This document shows, one piece after another, positions 35,455 to 47,702 of a stretch of 64,000 bases of DNA. This DNA comes from Hemibagrus wyckioides (Eukaryota; Chordata; Actinopteri; Siluriformes; Bagridae), in assembly GCF_019097595.1 (NCBI RefSeq), contig NC_080710.1, forward strand, positions 6,228,780 to 6,292,779, given 5' to 3'. Both the position numbers and the translations under genes were made by a program. The notes beneath the pieces were generated by a model, which had not been told where the DNA came from, searched no databases, and saw nothing but the letters and a program-made list of their open reading frames with translations. Positions within the stretch are counted from its first letter, which is position 1; each line of letters begins with the position of its first letter.

Positions 35455-37254
35455 ACCCTCTCCCAATCTTTGCTATATATTTTACAATAGAAATTGTTTG
35501 AATTTGTTGTAGATCTTGGTGGCTGCTGAGCAACATTAAATCAGACCACAATAAAAAAAGTCAACCAGTCATTAACCTGTCTGCTGTTCCTCTTCCACTG
35601 AAAATGTTAATACGTTAAGCATGGAACAGCATAATTCCTGCCCTGATGTTCAAATTATATTGCTTGTTTTAGTTCCCATTTAATAACTCTATGAGGTTAA
35701 AGGGGCCAGCATGCATTGTGAAAAGGTAAAAAAAAAAATCCATTTCCATCTTTACATCAAAATCTTCAGGACATTATTAAATTAATTCAGCAAAGAAACA
35801 TCATATATCTGTTTTTAATAGGAGTATTATCATATACTCCAGGTAAAGTTTGATAATTCTCAATTTTTATTTCTAATTGATAAACCAAGCAAAACAATGT
35901 ACATCTTTGTCTGTATGAAAATCTAATAAAATGTATAAATTGCTGCAGATTTGATATTCTAAACAAAATATACTACAGGCATCTTAAAAATTCTCAACTA
36001 AATAAATTCACAAATTGTCAACATTCTCAGAATGTGAGTAATCTCTAAATGTAAAGTCTTTGACCTGGAGAAGAAAAAAAATAACGAGCACTATAGCAGT
36101 GCCTGAAGCACCTTAAATAAATATAAATAAAAATAGAGCTCCAAAAAATGCCATATCCTGTGTCCATTTTCACGGGCAGTGTAGATCACACCAGAATGAG
36201 GAAATAGTGAGAAAATCGACTCAACATTGCATTTTGTCCATTTTTTTTTTAAAGCTGCTTTTTTTCATCCAAAAAATAATGAACAATATATATGCATTTG
36301 CATCTCTAGTCTCTATGCACCTCTGCGAAATCTCTCATGATGCTTGTTTGCCTACAGATTGATTGTATAAAGTGATTGATTATGTACAAATATGTGGCAT
36401 GATGTTGACTCATGGCCAGAGCTTTACAAAATATACAGCTTAGAAGGAGGTGTGGAATTGTATTTAAATCTGTATTGTTTATTTATTTATTTATTTATTT
36501 ACTTATTTATTTATTTACTTATTTATTTATTTTGCTACAAAACCTGCAAAAATTATTTGATTGGAAAATCTATCCAACTCCTTTCTTTAAAAAGAAAATC
36601 AATAAACCCTTGAGCTTTTAACACCATCCTCAACCTCTAGCCAGTCAGTGGCAACCTCATTCATTGCTTATCTACCAACAGTAAAGTGTATGGTGCAAAT
36701 AAATGATTAGTCTTATTTTCAGCGGTTAAGCTTGCTGTAGTATTGCACTGGATACTAATAATAACCCTGAATTAAAATAGCTAAGGAAAAATGATGACTA
36801 TGGACTGGTGTCCTATCCAGGGTATATTTCTGCTTCACCGATTAACAAATGCAGAGATTTCTCATATTTGCAAACTTAGAGGTTTTAGTACAGTAGATTC
36901 TTCTCCTATTTTAATGCTTCCAGAAAAGCCAAAGAAGAGTAGAATGAAGTGATGGTGGACGCTTTCCTTTACACAGAGAATTCTTTAATCAGTGCAACCA
37001 TCCTTCCACTTCCTACCACACAAGCTTAACTGAGCTCTGAGAAAACTGAAGCATCATTTCCTAATCGTCATGGATCAGGAAACTTGGAGCTTCAAAACGA
37101 CTATATCCCCTTTAAATGCAATGAACCCATGTCTTAACAAGAATAGGATTTGCATTTGCCTTTAGACCAGTGTCAAAGTCACCAGTTTCACAAAAGAATG
37201 CTCACATCTCATCTCGACTCCTAAATTTTCTATTTAACAAATTATTCAGAATCT
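35455..37254. repeat. Segmental duplication, copy 1 left part (partner 43,430-45,375)
   Basis: From 'tcccaatctttgctatat' to 'attattcagaatcta' this aligns with 43,430-45,375. Identity is very high between 36,080 and 37,150, where whole lines differ by only a few bases. Compared with its partner it lacks about 160 bases near 37,175, and a TTTA/TTAT microsatellite (36,476-36,533) is longer. No gene is inside. The right part of the same copy continues at 39,706, beyond the LINE insertion. Confidence 0.85.
36476..36534. repeat. TTTA tetranucleotide microsatellite
   Basis: About 14 TTTA/ATTT units with two TTAC interruptions. The duplicated partner at 44,455-44,485 has only a few units and a T run. 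Confidence 0.9.
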
Positions 37255-37418
37255 AAGGGACTAAGAACAATGACGGACTACAAAACACCATCTTCCAGAT
37301 CGGTGAATGCGGATGCTTCTCTGGCAGACGAGCTAAACACCTTTATGCTCGCTTCGAGGCTGCAGCTCACAGCACTAATGGCGTTAGCAGCGCTAACAGC
37401 GCTATAGGCAGCACACAT

Positions 37419-38824
37419 GTGGAGCATGCCGGAGAGGACAGTGCATTCATCATCTCAGAGCACGACGTGAGAAAGGCATTCAGGAGAGTGAACACCAGGA
37501 AGGCAGCAGGACCAGATGGCATCACGGGTCGGGTCCTGAAGGCCTGTGCTATCCAGCTTGCTCCTGTGTTCACTGAGATCTTCAACCTCTCCCTGGATCA
37601 GTCTGTAATCCCGACGTGCTTCAAATGGTCCACCATTGTTCCGGTACCCAAGAAACCCCAGTCCACCTGCCTGAACGACTACTGCCCAGTGGCCCTTACC
37701 TCAGTAGTGATGAAGTGCTTCGAAGGACTAATCAGAGACTTCATCACTTCTTCCCTACCTGACACCTTGGACCCGCTACAGTTCCTGTATCATCCCAACT
37801 GATCTACAGAGGACGCCATCGCACACCTCCATCATGCAGCCCTGAGCCATCTGGACAGCAGAAGGGGGAATTATGTCCAAATGCAGTTTGTTGACTACAG
37901 TTCAGCGTTTAACACCATAATTCCCTCCATACTCACCACTAAGTTGGAGATCCTGGGCCTCGGCCCATCCCTGTGTTGCTGGATCTCCAACTTCCTGGCA
38001 GACAGACCACAGGCAGTACAGTTGGGCAACCATGTCTCACCCGCACGCACCCTCAGCACTGGAGACCCCAGGGTTGTGTTCTGAGCCCCCTGCTGTACTC
38101 TCTGTACACCTCCGACTGTGGCCACTTCCAGCTCCACCAACATCATTAAGTTTGCGGATGATACTGTGGTGGTGGGCCTGATCTCCAACAACAATGAGAT
38201 GGCCTACCTAGAGGAGGTTAGGAACCTGGAATTATGGTGCCAGGCCAACAATCTCCTCCTGAACATCAGCAAGACTAAGGAGCTGATAGTGGACTTCAGC
38301 ACCAAGCAGGAGAGGAATTACCAGCCCCTGACTATCGACGGGACCCCAGTGGAGAGAGTGGACATTTTCCGGTACCTAGGTCTTTACACCATGCAGGACC
38401 TGACATGGTCCTGTCACGTTAACACCCTGGTGAAGAAGGCCCGGCAGCGTCTTTATCATCTTTACTTTAAACTGCCCTCAAAGGTGCTAAAGACATTCTA
38501 CACCTGCACCATTGAGAGCATCCTGATGGGAAGTATCACTGCCTGGTTGGGAACAGCACCAAACAGGACAGGCAAGCTCTCCAGAGGGTGGTGCAATCAG
38601 CCGAGCGTACCATCCATACCGAGCATCCTGACCTGGACACTATATACAGCAAGCGATGCTGGACCAAGGTCAGGAAGATAATGAAGGACCTCAGCCATCC
38701 CAACAATGGACTCTTCTCTCTGTTGCGGTCAGGGAAACGTTTCCGTGCCTTGAAGGCGAATACAGAGCGAATGAGGAGGAGCTTCTTCCCGCAGGCCATT
38801 CGGGCCCTCAACCAGAAGACCTAG
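37419..38824 (+). pseudogene. LINE reverse transcriptase, broken
   Basis: Starts with 'RKAFRRVNTRKAAGPDGITG' (the fingers region) and 'IVPVPKKP'. It meets a stop at 37,801 after 'LQFLYHPN', resumes with '[20 protein letters not shown]' (A motif), and shifts frame near 38,070 within the B motif (the GDPRG-type turn). It then continues with 'IIKFADDTVVVGLISNNNE' (C motif, F-A-D-D). A further shift near 38,560 leads to the C-terminal '[15 protein letters not shown]' in another frame. At least one stop and two frameshifts make it dead. It is similar to but distinct from the LINE at 25,655. Confidence 0.85.
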
Positions 38825-39073
38825 TAGCTGGACTTTCTAGACTTACCCCACACATGAACATTACATTCTACCTCAGCTGATTGTTGCACACACAAATTGC
38901 AATACTTGTATACCCTACACTACTCTGCACACACAATAACCACACTCACTGGACATCGTTGTGTGCATACTGCATCGACACTTTACATACTGTATTATTT
39001 ATTGTCATTACATTTATATTTGACTTTTTCTATCTACATAGATGTATATACTATATATTATAGATGTTATACA

Positions 39074-39236
<163 letters not shown>

Positions 39237-39705
39237 TATATATTTTTTATAAATATTACATTATCATATTATTATTATCATATTATAGTTATAGATATTA
39301 TATTATTATACTATTATATTATTTTATTATTGTATTATATATAATATATTGTGTATAATATATTGTATTATATTATGTTTATACTATGTTTATATTATGT
39401 ACACATTTTTATATATTATATTTTTATATACACATATATTTGTATATGTATATCCGATACACAATCAGATTTACGTTACTACTGGTGTTTCTTCATAATT
39501 TATCATGTCTTTAATTTCTACTAAGTTAGTTTTTATTCTTCCTATTTTTCCATTTATATTTTTATTACCTATATCCCTATACTTTTCTTGTCCACACACT
39601 TTACTTTATACTCTACTTCAAATGTAGGACAGTCATAATAAGCATTTCACTACATGTCGTACTGTGTATGATTTTTGTATGTGATAAATAAAATTTGAAT
39701 TTGAA

Positions 39706-40690
39706 TCTATAGACTACCTGAAGATACTGAATCAGACAGAAGGGTGAAATTAACCAAACCTGCATGGAAGGCACTTTAAAACCACATAATTGCTACAGTA
39801 TCTCCTGACAATCCTACTGTATGGCTTTGCATATTCAAGCTTTAAACCAGAATTAAATATAGTAAAAAAAAACTTGCGTTTTTTTGTCTGCATTTGAACA
39901 GCAAGCTCTGAATGAACTCTGAATGTGCTTGGAGCTTAATCAGAGATTCAATCAGAGATAAAAATTTACATCTCCGAAATGCCAGCAAAAAATATTTTCT
40001 GAAAAAAAAAATGAAAAAGTGCAGATATTTCCCCAAATTTATATTTATAAATATAACAATAAATATAACAATGTTACCATTACCTACAGGTTAGACCTAA
40101 ACAGTAGACCTGTGTTTATTGCTTGTATTTTGTGAGGAATATGACACTAATTTAACTCATATTCTATAAAACCAGTAATTAAGATGGCAATCACAATAAA
40201 AACCTGTTATTTAATAAAGTGTTTACTCATGGCACTACCAGTTATCTCCATCAGCTCCGTTTCCATTCTTCAAGCCTTGAGAAAAAAGGCTGAATCACAT
40301 CATCCATCCTCAGGGGAAGAAAACACCGTCTCTAACAGCTTCATCATTACATTCGTTGTCTATCTGCCACTATAAACATTTACTCATTCAAAAACCTAAT
40401 GCTGTTTGGAAAAAAATGTAACCTTTTGTTGTTCAGCCCTGAATGGATGTGTTGGATGTGTCTTCATGTCTGTTCTATATCTGGTCAGTGTGGGTAAACT
40501 GGACAACTTTTGGAAGAAATTAACTTTAATCTATAATTATAACAACTGAGAAGTGTGCCAGGGATTTTTGTGCTTTATGAGTTCTTGTAGAATTATGGTG
40601 ATCTTCGTTACAGGTTCCTTAATGGCAATTTATCCTCAAATGACATGCAAATTTATATCAATACTCAAAGTGTGTCATTCTGTATATAGT
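39706..40690. repeat. Segmental duplication, copy 1 right part (partner 45,368-46,350)
   Basis: From 'gaatctatagactacctgaa' onward this is nearly identical to 45,368-46,350, including relic 3 versus relic 4. Few differences are visible by eye: a ten-base 'aaatataaca' insertion near 40,050 and some A-run length changes. Confidence 0.85.
39804..40545 (+). pseudogene. Subfamily A receptor pseudogene (relic 3)
   Basis: Begins with the upstream block ('tcctactgtatggctttgc', 'atattcaagctttaaacc') and the leader of relic 2. Recognisable pieces follow: TM4 start 'aagatggcaatcacaataaa', TM5 'LLMALPVISISSVSILQALR', TM6 'NSFIITFVVYLPL' then a stop, and the TM7 end 'ctatatctggtcagtgtggg'. A 63-codon open frame (40,184-40,375) covers TM4-TM6. 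TM1-TM3 are missing. Not functional. Confidence 0.8.
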
Positions 40691-40948
40691 AGTGAATATT
40701 GATATTAGGAACAAAGAACCCCCCCCACACACACACAGCCAAACATCCCTCACACATGCAACCACTGAATTAAACCTTTGCATCTAGTCATACTGTGTTT
40801 ATATGTAGTGGAGAGTATGAGTAATTGAGTTAATCATCACTCATTTTTCCACATGCTAAATTTATAACAATTGGAAGGAGTGATAAATTAATAAAAATAA
40901 TAATAATAATAATTTACTGTATGTGAACTTGTGAATAAAAAAACAATA
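40691..40948. other. Unit junction before A5
   Basis: Holds a C-rich/CACA stretch (40,718-40,745) and a TAA run (40,895-40,912). 40,845-40,990 aligns with the upstream region of A3 at 33,165-33,300 ('ataacaattggaaggagtga'). Confidence 0.5.
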
Positions 40949-41020
40949 TCCATCCCTTGAAAATCCTGACCATCCAATGGCTTTGAATAGTCAAAACGTG
41001 AACATGATTTATAAAGGATC
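40949..41020 (+). promoter_or_regulatory. Receptor A5 promoter block with TATA-like box
   Basis: Same layout as the A2 and A3 blocks: 'catcccttgaaaatcctgac', 'tccaatggctttgaatag', 'aaaacgtgaacatga', and TTTATAAA at 41,008-41,015. It starts about 245 bases before the start codon. Confidence 0.55.
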
Positions 41021-41081
41021 ATTAAAAAAAACCTTATTTTTCTTCCCTTTGCACCTGAACATACTGTAGCAGGACGTGCAG

Positions 41082-41153
41082 GTTGTTCCTTTTGTTTTCT
41101 ATAGCTTGTAGAAAAAGCTATATTTATAATTGCTTGCCTTCAATATTTTCCAG
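41082..41153 (+). other. Predicted 72-bp intron in the 5' leader of A5
   Basis: Donor CAG|gttgtt at 41,082 and acceptor 'caatattttccag' ending at 41,153. Same length as in A2 and A3, and close to the 76 and 81 bases in subfamily B. The ATG lies 41 bases into the second exon, with no ATG before it. Confidence 0.5.
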
Positions 41154-41193
41154 CTTTCTTCATCAGTCAGAGAGAAACATCAACATCTCAGAA

Positions 41194-42060
41194 ATGGCAG
41201 AAAATAACAATTTGTCATCATCTTCAAACAACACTCATGGAATGGACTTCTACAACTGGTGCACAGATTATCCTATTGGGCCTGTTATCTGGCCAACATT
41301 TGATATGTTAGGCTTCCTCTTGGGATTTCCAGCAAGTCTTTGGGTCCTACATGAACTCATCCAGAGGCAAAGACAAAGATTGACCAGTGACATCTTCATG
41401 CTCATCATCTATGTTATAGATCTTGCTTTCACGGCTCAGCTCCCAATCAGCGTTTGTAATTTCATGATATGGAGAATTCAGAGTTTACACATTATTTTAG
41501 TGTTAATCCACAGCTTAAGCATCACTGGTAGACCTCTGTTTATGGCCTGCATCTGTTGGGACTGTTATGTCGCTGTGGTTTACCCCATTACATACAAAAC
41601 CAGTAAGAAGTTCATTGTTATTAAGAAGGCAATCATGTTAACAACCTGTTGCATTACAGCAGTTTGTGGATTGACGATCTGCAATCTAACATGGTTAGTT
41701 ACAACTCCTTACATAACAAGCCCTTTCATTTTGGCTCTACCAGTTATCACCTACTGTGATAACTCCATACTTCAAGCCTTGAGAAAACCAGATCCAACTG
41801 GAAACACCAAAATCCATCCACAGAAGAAACAAGCTCTTCACACCATCTCTACCAGTTTCATCATGACATTTGTTGTGTATCTACCACCAATGATCATTCT
41901 CTCAATCGGGAAACTGTTCTTGTTTGGAGAAACAGAGATCTTTTGTATTGTATCCCCGTTCGGATTTGGTTTTTCGACTGCTGGATGCGTCATTATGCCT
42001 GTTCTATATTTGGTCCAAGTGGGTAAGCTGGACATGTTTAAGAAACGGTGGAAGAAGTGA
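41194..42060 (+). CDS. Rhodopsin-like seven-transmembrane receptor, subfamily A (A5), intact
   Basis: 288 residues with the same layout as A3: NNT sequon, Cys23, DCY at 123-125, YLPP in TM6, one ECL3 cysteine (GETEIFC, 251), and MPVLY in TM7. It differs from A3 mainly in TM1-TM3: 'VIWPTFDMLG' for 'VIWSTIAMLG', 'RLTSDIFMLIIYVIDLAF' for 'RSTSDIFMLSLSVIDLAF', and 'SLHIILVLIHS' for 'DLQILLILIYS'. From TM3 to TM5 the two are close to identical. An Asn replaces Ile after the TM5 'YCD'. TATA-like promoter, leader intron and AATAAA (42,644 and 42,653) are present. A2 is a near copy of its first 200 residues. Ligand unknown. Confidence 0.88.
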   Translation: MAENNNLSSSSNNTHGMDFYNWCTDYPIGPVIWPTFDMLGFLLGFPASLWVLHELIQRQRQRLTSDIFMLIIYVIDLAFTAQLPISVCNFMIWRIQSLHIILVLIHSLSITGRPLFMACICWDCYVAVVYPITYKTSKKFIVIKKAIMLTTCCITAVCGLTICNLTWLVTTPYITSPFILALPVITYCDNSILQALRKPDPTGNTKIHPQKKQALHTISTSFIMTFVVYLPPMIILSIGKLFLFGETEIFCIVSPFGFGFSTAGCVIMPVLYLVQVGKLDMFKKRWKK

Positions 42061-43429
42061 ACTTTCCTCTACAATCCTAACCACCGATCTCTAGAATGTA
42101 ATGTGCTTCACTGTTTGGTGTTTTAGTTCATTTAGAACTTTTAAAGTGCTTTGCCAAAGTTCTTGTAGTGTTGAGTAGTTTTTATTTTCTGAAATGATAC
42201 ATAAATTCACTTAGTACTTTTTAGTACTGTTTAGTAAGCAAATATTGAGTATTTAGGTTTGTGTCTTACAAAATATTTTGGATTATTAATTCATTTTGTC
42301 AGTGATTCTGGCTTCTTCTTTTTTTTTGCTTCGGTAGTGATACAGTTCCATATCATGACCAGCTGTGCTTCATGTCTTCCTCTTTGTAAAAATATCATGG
42401 TAAATAATACACTTGGGGGCGTGATGTTATTTGGGAAATTATCAATGACACTGTGGTGAGATTTGCCATATTTACCAATACCTGATAACCCTGAAGTGTT
42501 ACTTCAAATTTTGTATATAGCAATGAGCAAATGATTACTTTGATCATGATCCATATGTTTGTCTAGTTATAGTTATATTTAATGCTAAGGAATATCCATT
42601 AAACAAGTTAGATATATTATCTCTTAAAAACAGTACTGATATGAATAAAATCAATAAAGTTAAACACGAATATGTAGTCTTTTTTTTTATTATTCCTCCT
42701 CCACAACAGTCTTACAGGCTGCTATGAGCAGGAACTCAGAATATTACATCTAATATGTTCACATTAAAGAAGGTTATTAGAACATGCATGGAGAGAAGAT
42801 AATAAAAACATTTGTCTATTTTGAATGAATAGAAGTAACTGAATTAGCAGCTTTAACAGAATTACTGATCCCTACTTTTGGCCGATGCTCTATAAACAGT
42901 CAGCTACATCACATTTGCTTTCATTGTTATTAAAATCATGTTTCTGTCCTCTTAAAAAATACCAGTGCTGCTCTGATCTCAGCATTTCATTCAAAATTAA
43001 ACCACCTTAACAGAGCACTGACACTCTGGAAGTTTGGTTCTAGGTTTCTATTGGGATGATCATGGTGTATGTACCTCACATTTAAATTTTTCTATTTTAT
43101 TCTATTTTATTTATTGGACTTAATAGAGAGCTGGTCTAATGTTACCATCACTCTGGGATTATAGTCATGACCAATTTCATCATGACAGTAGATTTTTTTA
43201 AGTACAGCATACAGATTGTAAAGATTACAGCAGATTAAGCGTTAACCAGGTCTTTTATCAGCAAAAAATTCTTTGCTGAAAAATCTTAAAATCCACACAA
43301 AAAAATTTAACTATTCCCAAAAGCCTGGCACTTTTTTAGTCTTTGCATAAGAAACAAGGCCAGTGTGATCCATATACATAAACCTATTTTTTCAGCTAGT
43401 AATACCATGGAACTGTAGTAATCCCCCTC
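42061..43429. other. 3' flank of A5 with polyadenylation signals
   Basis: AATAAA at 42,644-42,649 and 42,653-42,658, 584 bases after the stop. Homologous to 47,703-48,810 (close) and 34,380-35,300 (less close). No other gene. Confidence 0.55.
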
Positions 43430-46350
43430 TCCCAATCTTTGCTATATTTTACAATAGAAATTGTTTGAATTTGTTGTAGACCTTGGCGGCTGTTGAGCAA
43501 CATTAAATCAGACCACAATAAAAAAAAATCATTAACCTGTCTGCTGTTCCTCTTCCACTGAAAATGTTAATACATTAAGCATGGAACAGTGTAATTCCTG
43601 CCCCAATGTGCCAATTTTATTGCTTGTTTTAGTTCCCATTTAACAACTCTATGAGGTTAAAGGAGACAGCGAGCACTGTGAAAAGGGAAAAAATATCCAT
43701 TTCCATCTTTAAAACCAAATCTTCAGGACATTATTAAATTGAATCAGCAAAGAAACATCACATATCTGTTTTTATAATCATATACTCCAGGTAAAGTTTG
43801 AACAAAATTTAAATGAAGGAATATTCTCAATTTTTATTTCTAATTCATAAACCAAGCAAAACAATGTACATCTTTGTCTGTATGAAAATGTAAATAACAT
43901 ATAAAAATTGCTACAGATTTGATATTCTAAACAAAACAGGTTTACTACAGGTTTACCATATCTCTCAGCTAAATTTTCAGCCAAATAAATTCACAAATTG
44001 TCAAAATTCTCAGAATGTGAATAATCTCTAAATGTAAAGTCTTTGACCTGGAGAAAAAAAATAACGAGCACTATAGCAGTGCCTGAAGCACCTTAAATAA
44101 ATATAAATAAAAATAGAGCTCCAAAAAATGCCATATCCTGTGTCCATTTTCACGGGCAGTGTAGATCACAACAGAATGAGGAAATAGTGAGAAAATCGAC
44201 TCAACATTGCATTTTGTCCATTTTTTTTTAAAGCTGCTTTTTTTCATCCAAAAAATAATGAACAATATATATGCATTTGCATCTCTAGTCTCTATGCACC
44301 TCTGCGAAATCTCTCATGATGCTTGTTTGCCTACAGATTGATTGTATAAAGTGATTGATTATGTACAAATATGTGGCATGATGTTGACTCATGGCCAGAG
44401 CTTTACAAAATATACAGCTTAGAAGGAGGTGTGGAATTGTATTTAAATCTGTATTGTTTATTTATTTATTTAATTTTTTTTTTTTACTACAAAACCTGCA
44501 AAAATTATTTGATTGGAAAATCTATCCAACTCCTTTCTTTAAAAAGAAAATCAATAAACCCTTGAGCTTTTAACACCATCCTCAACCTCTAGCCAGTCAG
44601 TGGCAACCTCATTCATTGCTTATCTACCAACAGTAAAGTGTATGGTGCAAATAAATGATTAGTCTTATTTTCAGCGGTTAAGCTTGCTGTAGTATTGCAC
44701 TGGATACTAATAATAACCCTGAATTAAAATAGCTAAGGAAAAATGATGACTATGGACTGGTGTCCTATCCAGGGTATATTTCTGCTTCACCGATTAACAA
44801 ATGCAGAGATTTCTCATATTTGCAAACTTAGAGGTTTTAGTACAGTAGATTCTTCTCCTATTTTAATGCTTCCAGAAAAGCCAAAGAAGAGTAGAATGAA
44901 GTGATGGTGGACGCTTTCCTTTACACAGAGAATTCTTTAATCAGTGCAACCATCCTTCCACTTCCTACCACACAAGCTTAACTGAGCTCTGAGAAAACTG
45001 AAGCATCATTTCCTAATCATCATGGATCAAGAAACTTGGAGCTTCAAAATGACTATATCCCCTTTAAATGCAATGAACCCATGTCTTTACAAGAATAGGA
45101 TTTGCATTCGCCTTTAGACCAGTGTCAAAGAACACCAAAATAAAGTAGATGACAAAAATTTTGTGTGAACTTGCAGAATCTGTTCCTAAACCAGACCCAT
45201 GCCCATTTGTTGCAGGCTTGTTATAGCTGCCCATTCATAGTGACACTAGATGCAGTTGAGTTCATCACAAATGGTGACATAACTGTTCTGGTCATTGTCA
45301 CCAGTTTCACAAAAGGATGCTCACATCTCATCTTGACTCCTAAAATTTCTATTTCACAAATTATTCAGAATCTATAGACTACCTGAAGATACTGAATCAG
45401 ACAGAAGGGTGAAATTAACCAAACCTGCATGGAAGGCACTTTAAAACCACATAATTGCTACAGTATCTCCTGACAATCCTACTGTATGGCTTTGCATATT
45501 CAAGCTTTTAACCAGAATTAAATACAGTCAAAAAAAAAACTTGCGTTTTTTGTCTGCATTTGAACAGCAAGCTCTGAATGAACTCTGAATGTGCTTGGAG
45601 CTTAATCAGAGATTCAATCAGAGATAAAAATTTACATCTCCGAAATGCCAGCAAAAAATATTTTCTGAAAAAAAAATGAAAAAGTGCAGATATTTCCCCA
45701 AATTTATATTTATAAAGACAATGTTACCATTACCTACAGGTTAGACCTAAACAGTAGACCTGTGTTTATTGCTTGTATTTTGTGAGGAATATGACACTAA
45801 TTTAACTCATATTCTATAAAACCAGTAATTAAGATGGCAATCACAATAAAAACCTGTTATTTAATAAAGTGTTTACTCATGGCACTACCAGTTATCTCCA
45901 TCAGCTCCGTTTCCATTCTTCAAGCCTTGAGAAAAAAGGCTGAATCACATCATCCATCCTCAGGGGAAGAAAACACCGTCTCTAACAGCTTCATCATTAC
46001 ATTCGTTGTCTATCTGCCACTATAAACATTTACTCATTCAAAAACCTAATGCTGTTTGGAAAAAAATGTAACCTTTTGTTGTTCAGCCCTGAATGGATGT
46101 GTTGGATGTGTCTTCATGTCTGTTCTATATCTGGTCAGTGTGGGTAAACTGGACAACTTTTGGAAGAAATTAACTTTAATCTATAATTATAACAACTGAG
46201 AAGTGTGCCAGGGATTTTTGTGCTTTATGAGTTCTTGTAGAATTATGGTGATCTTCGTTACAGGTTCCTTAATGGCAATTTATCCTCAAATGACATGCAA
46301 ATTTATATCAATACTCAAAGTGTGTCATTCTGTATATAGTAGTGAATATC
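43430..46350. repeat. Segmental duplication, copy 2 (partner 35,455-37,254 plus 39,706-40,690)
   Basis: This copy has no LINE insertion and keeps about 160 bases (45,130-45,290) that copy 1 lost. Its left part is nearly identical to copy 1 from 44,080. A third, more diverged copy is at 48,830-49,510. The uninterrupted join at 45,367-45,380 is the empty site of the LINE at 37,255. Confidence 0.85.
45467..46185 (+). pseudogene. Subfamily A receptor pseudogene (relic 4)
   Basis: Nearly identical to relic 3 (39,804-40,545), including the same missing TM1-TM3, the same 63-codon open frame (45,834-46,025) and the same stop after 'VVYLPL'. The shared defects show that the relic was already dead before the segmental duplication. 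Confidence 0.8.
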
Positions 46351-46354
46351 GATA

Positions 46355-46760
46355 TTTAAGCAGGAGCTCTGTTCATACACTCTAGTTTGGGTTGCAGGTG
46401 CAGGTTATGGTGCAGCTAAAATAGCAGTTTTACTTACTCTTGCTCATATGCTGGTAAATCAAACATAATGGGGTGTGGTGGAGTGATGTGAGGAGGCCTG
46501 GTGGGAAGCAGATATACTGTTCCCTTTCAGAATTTTAATATTTTCTAAAAAAAAAACAAAAAACAAACCCAGTGATATGGAAATGTTTTATTCCACAGCA
46601 ATTTGCCAATGATCATCCATCAATCCATCCACTTTCTGTACCACTTATACTACACAGAATTGTGGGGAACCTGGAGTCTATCCCAGGGGGATCAGGGTAC
46701 AAAGTAGATGACACTATGAACCCTGTCTCCCCAAACCCCCAACAAACAAGCAAAACAAGC
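46355..46760. repeat. Junction block before A7 (homologous to 32,830-33,160)
   Basis: 'aggagctctgttcatacact', 'gtggagtgatgtgaggaggc' and 'ccaatgatcatccatcaatc' repeat the block between A2 and A3. Here the interspersed repeat continues ('ggagtctatcccagggggat') to about 46,755 and then joins A7 leader sequence at 'aagctatatttataattgc', inside what is the leader intron of the other copies. Confidence 0.75.
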
Positions 46761-46835
46761 TATATTTATAATTGCTTGCCTTCAATATTTTCAAGCTTTC
46801 TTTGTCAGTCAGAGAGAAACATCAACATCTCAGAA

Positions 46836-47702
46836 ATGGCAGAAAATAACAATTTGTCATCATCTTCAAACAACACTCATGGAATGGACTTCTACAACTG
46901 GTGCACAGATCATCCTATTGGGCCTGTTATCTGGTCAACAATTGCTATGTTAGGCTTCCTCTTTGGATTTCCAGCAAGTCTTTGGGTCCTACATGAACTC
47001 ATCCAAAGGCAAAGACAAAGATCCACCAGTGACATCTTCATGCTCAGCCTGTCTGTTATAGATCTTGCTTTCACAGCTCAGCTCCCAATCAGCGTATGTA
47101 ATTACATGATATGGAGAATTCAGAGTTTACACATTATTTTAGTGTTAATCCACAGCTTAAGCATCACTGGTAGACCTCTGTTTATGGCCTGCATCTGTTG
47201 GGACTGTTATGTCGCTGTGGTTTACCCCATTACATACAAAACCAGTAAGAAGTTCATTGTTATTAAGAAGGCAATCATGTTAACAACCTGTTGCATTACA
47301 GCAGTTTGTGGATTGACGATCTGCAATCTAACATGGTTAGTTACAACTCCTTACATAACAAGCCCTTTCATTTTGGCTCTACCAGTTATCACCTACTGTG
47401 ATAACTCCATACTTCAAGCCTTGAGAAAACCAGATCCAACTGGAAACACCAAAATCCATCCACAGAAGAAACAAACTCTTCACACCATCTCTACCAGCTT
47501 CATCATGACATTTGTTGTGTATCTACCACCAATGATCATTCTCTCAATCGGGAAACTGTTCTTGTTTGGAGAAACAGAGATCTTTTGTATTGTATCCCCG
47601 TTCGGATTTGGTTTTTCGACTGCTGGATGCGTCATTATGCCTGTTCTATATTTGGTCCAAGTGGGTAAGCTGGACATGTTTAAGAAACGGTGGAAGAAGT
47701 GA
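46836..47702 (+). CDS. Rhodopsin-like seven-transmembrane receptor, subfamily A (A7), intact but without the array promoter
   Basis: 288 residues, same motifs as A5 (NNT, Cys23, DCY, YLPP, ECL3 Cys251, MPVLY). Its first third matches A3 ('VIWSTIAMLG', 'RSTSDIFMLSLSVIDLAF'). From 'MIWRIQSLHIILVLIHS' on it matches A5 almost exactly, so it is a mosaic with the switch in about 47,090-47,115. Private changes include HPIG for YPIG, FGFP for LGFP, and CNYM for CNFM. Upstream, homology to the other genes begins only at 46,761, so TATA-like box, exon 1 and splice donor are absent. The coding region is fully open. AATAAA occurs at 48,396 and 48,405. It may be silent or use another promoter. Confidence 0.82.
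   Translation: MAENNNLSSSSNNTHGMDFYNWCTDHPIGPVIWSTIAMLGFLFGFPASLWVLHELIQRQRQRSTSDIFMLSLSVIDLAFTAQLPISVCNYMIWRIQSLHIILVLIHSLSITGRPLFMACICWDCYVAVVYPITYKTSKKFIVIKKAIMLTTCCITAVCGLTICNLTWLVTTPYITSPFILALPVITYCDNSILQALRKPDPTGNTKIHPQKKQTLHTISTSFIMTFVVYLPPMIILSIGKLFLFGETEIFCIVSPFGFGFSTAGCVIMPVLYLVQVGKLDMFKKRWKK

Noticed and set aside
45165..45377. 70-codon frame with an integrase-like 'VLVIVTSFTKGC'
   Set aside because: Only a short stretch resembles Gypsy integrase; no catalytic residues or neighbouring Gypsy parts. Kept only as a remark in the spacer entry.
46572..46835. 88-codon N-terminal extension of receptor A7
   Set aside because: It begins at GTG and runs through an interspersed repeat; it is not shared with other copies.
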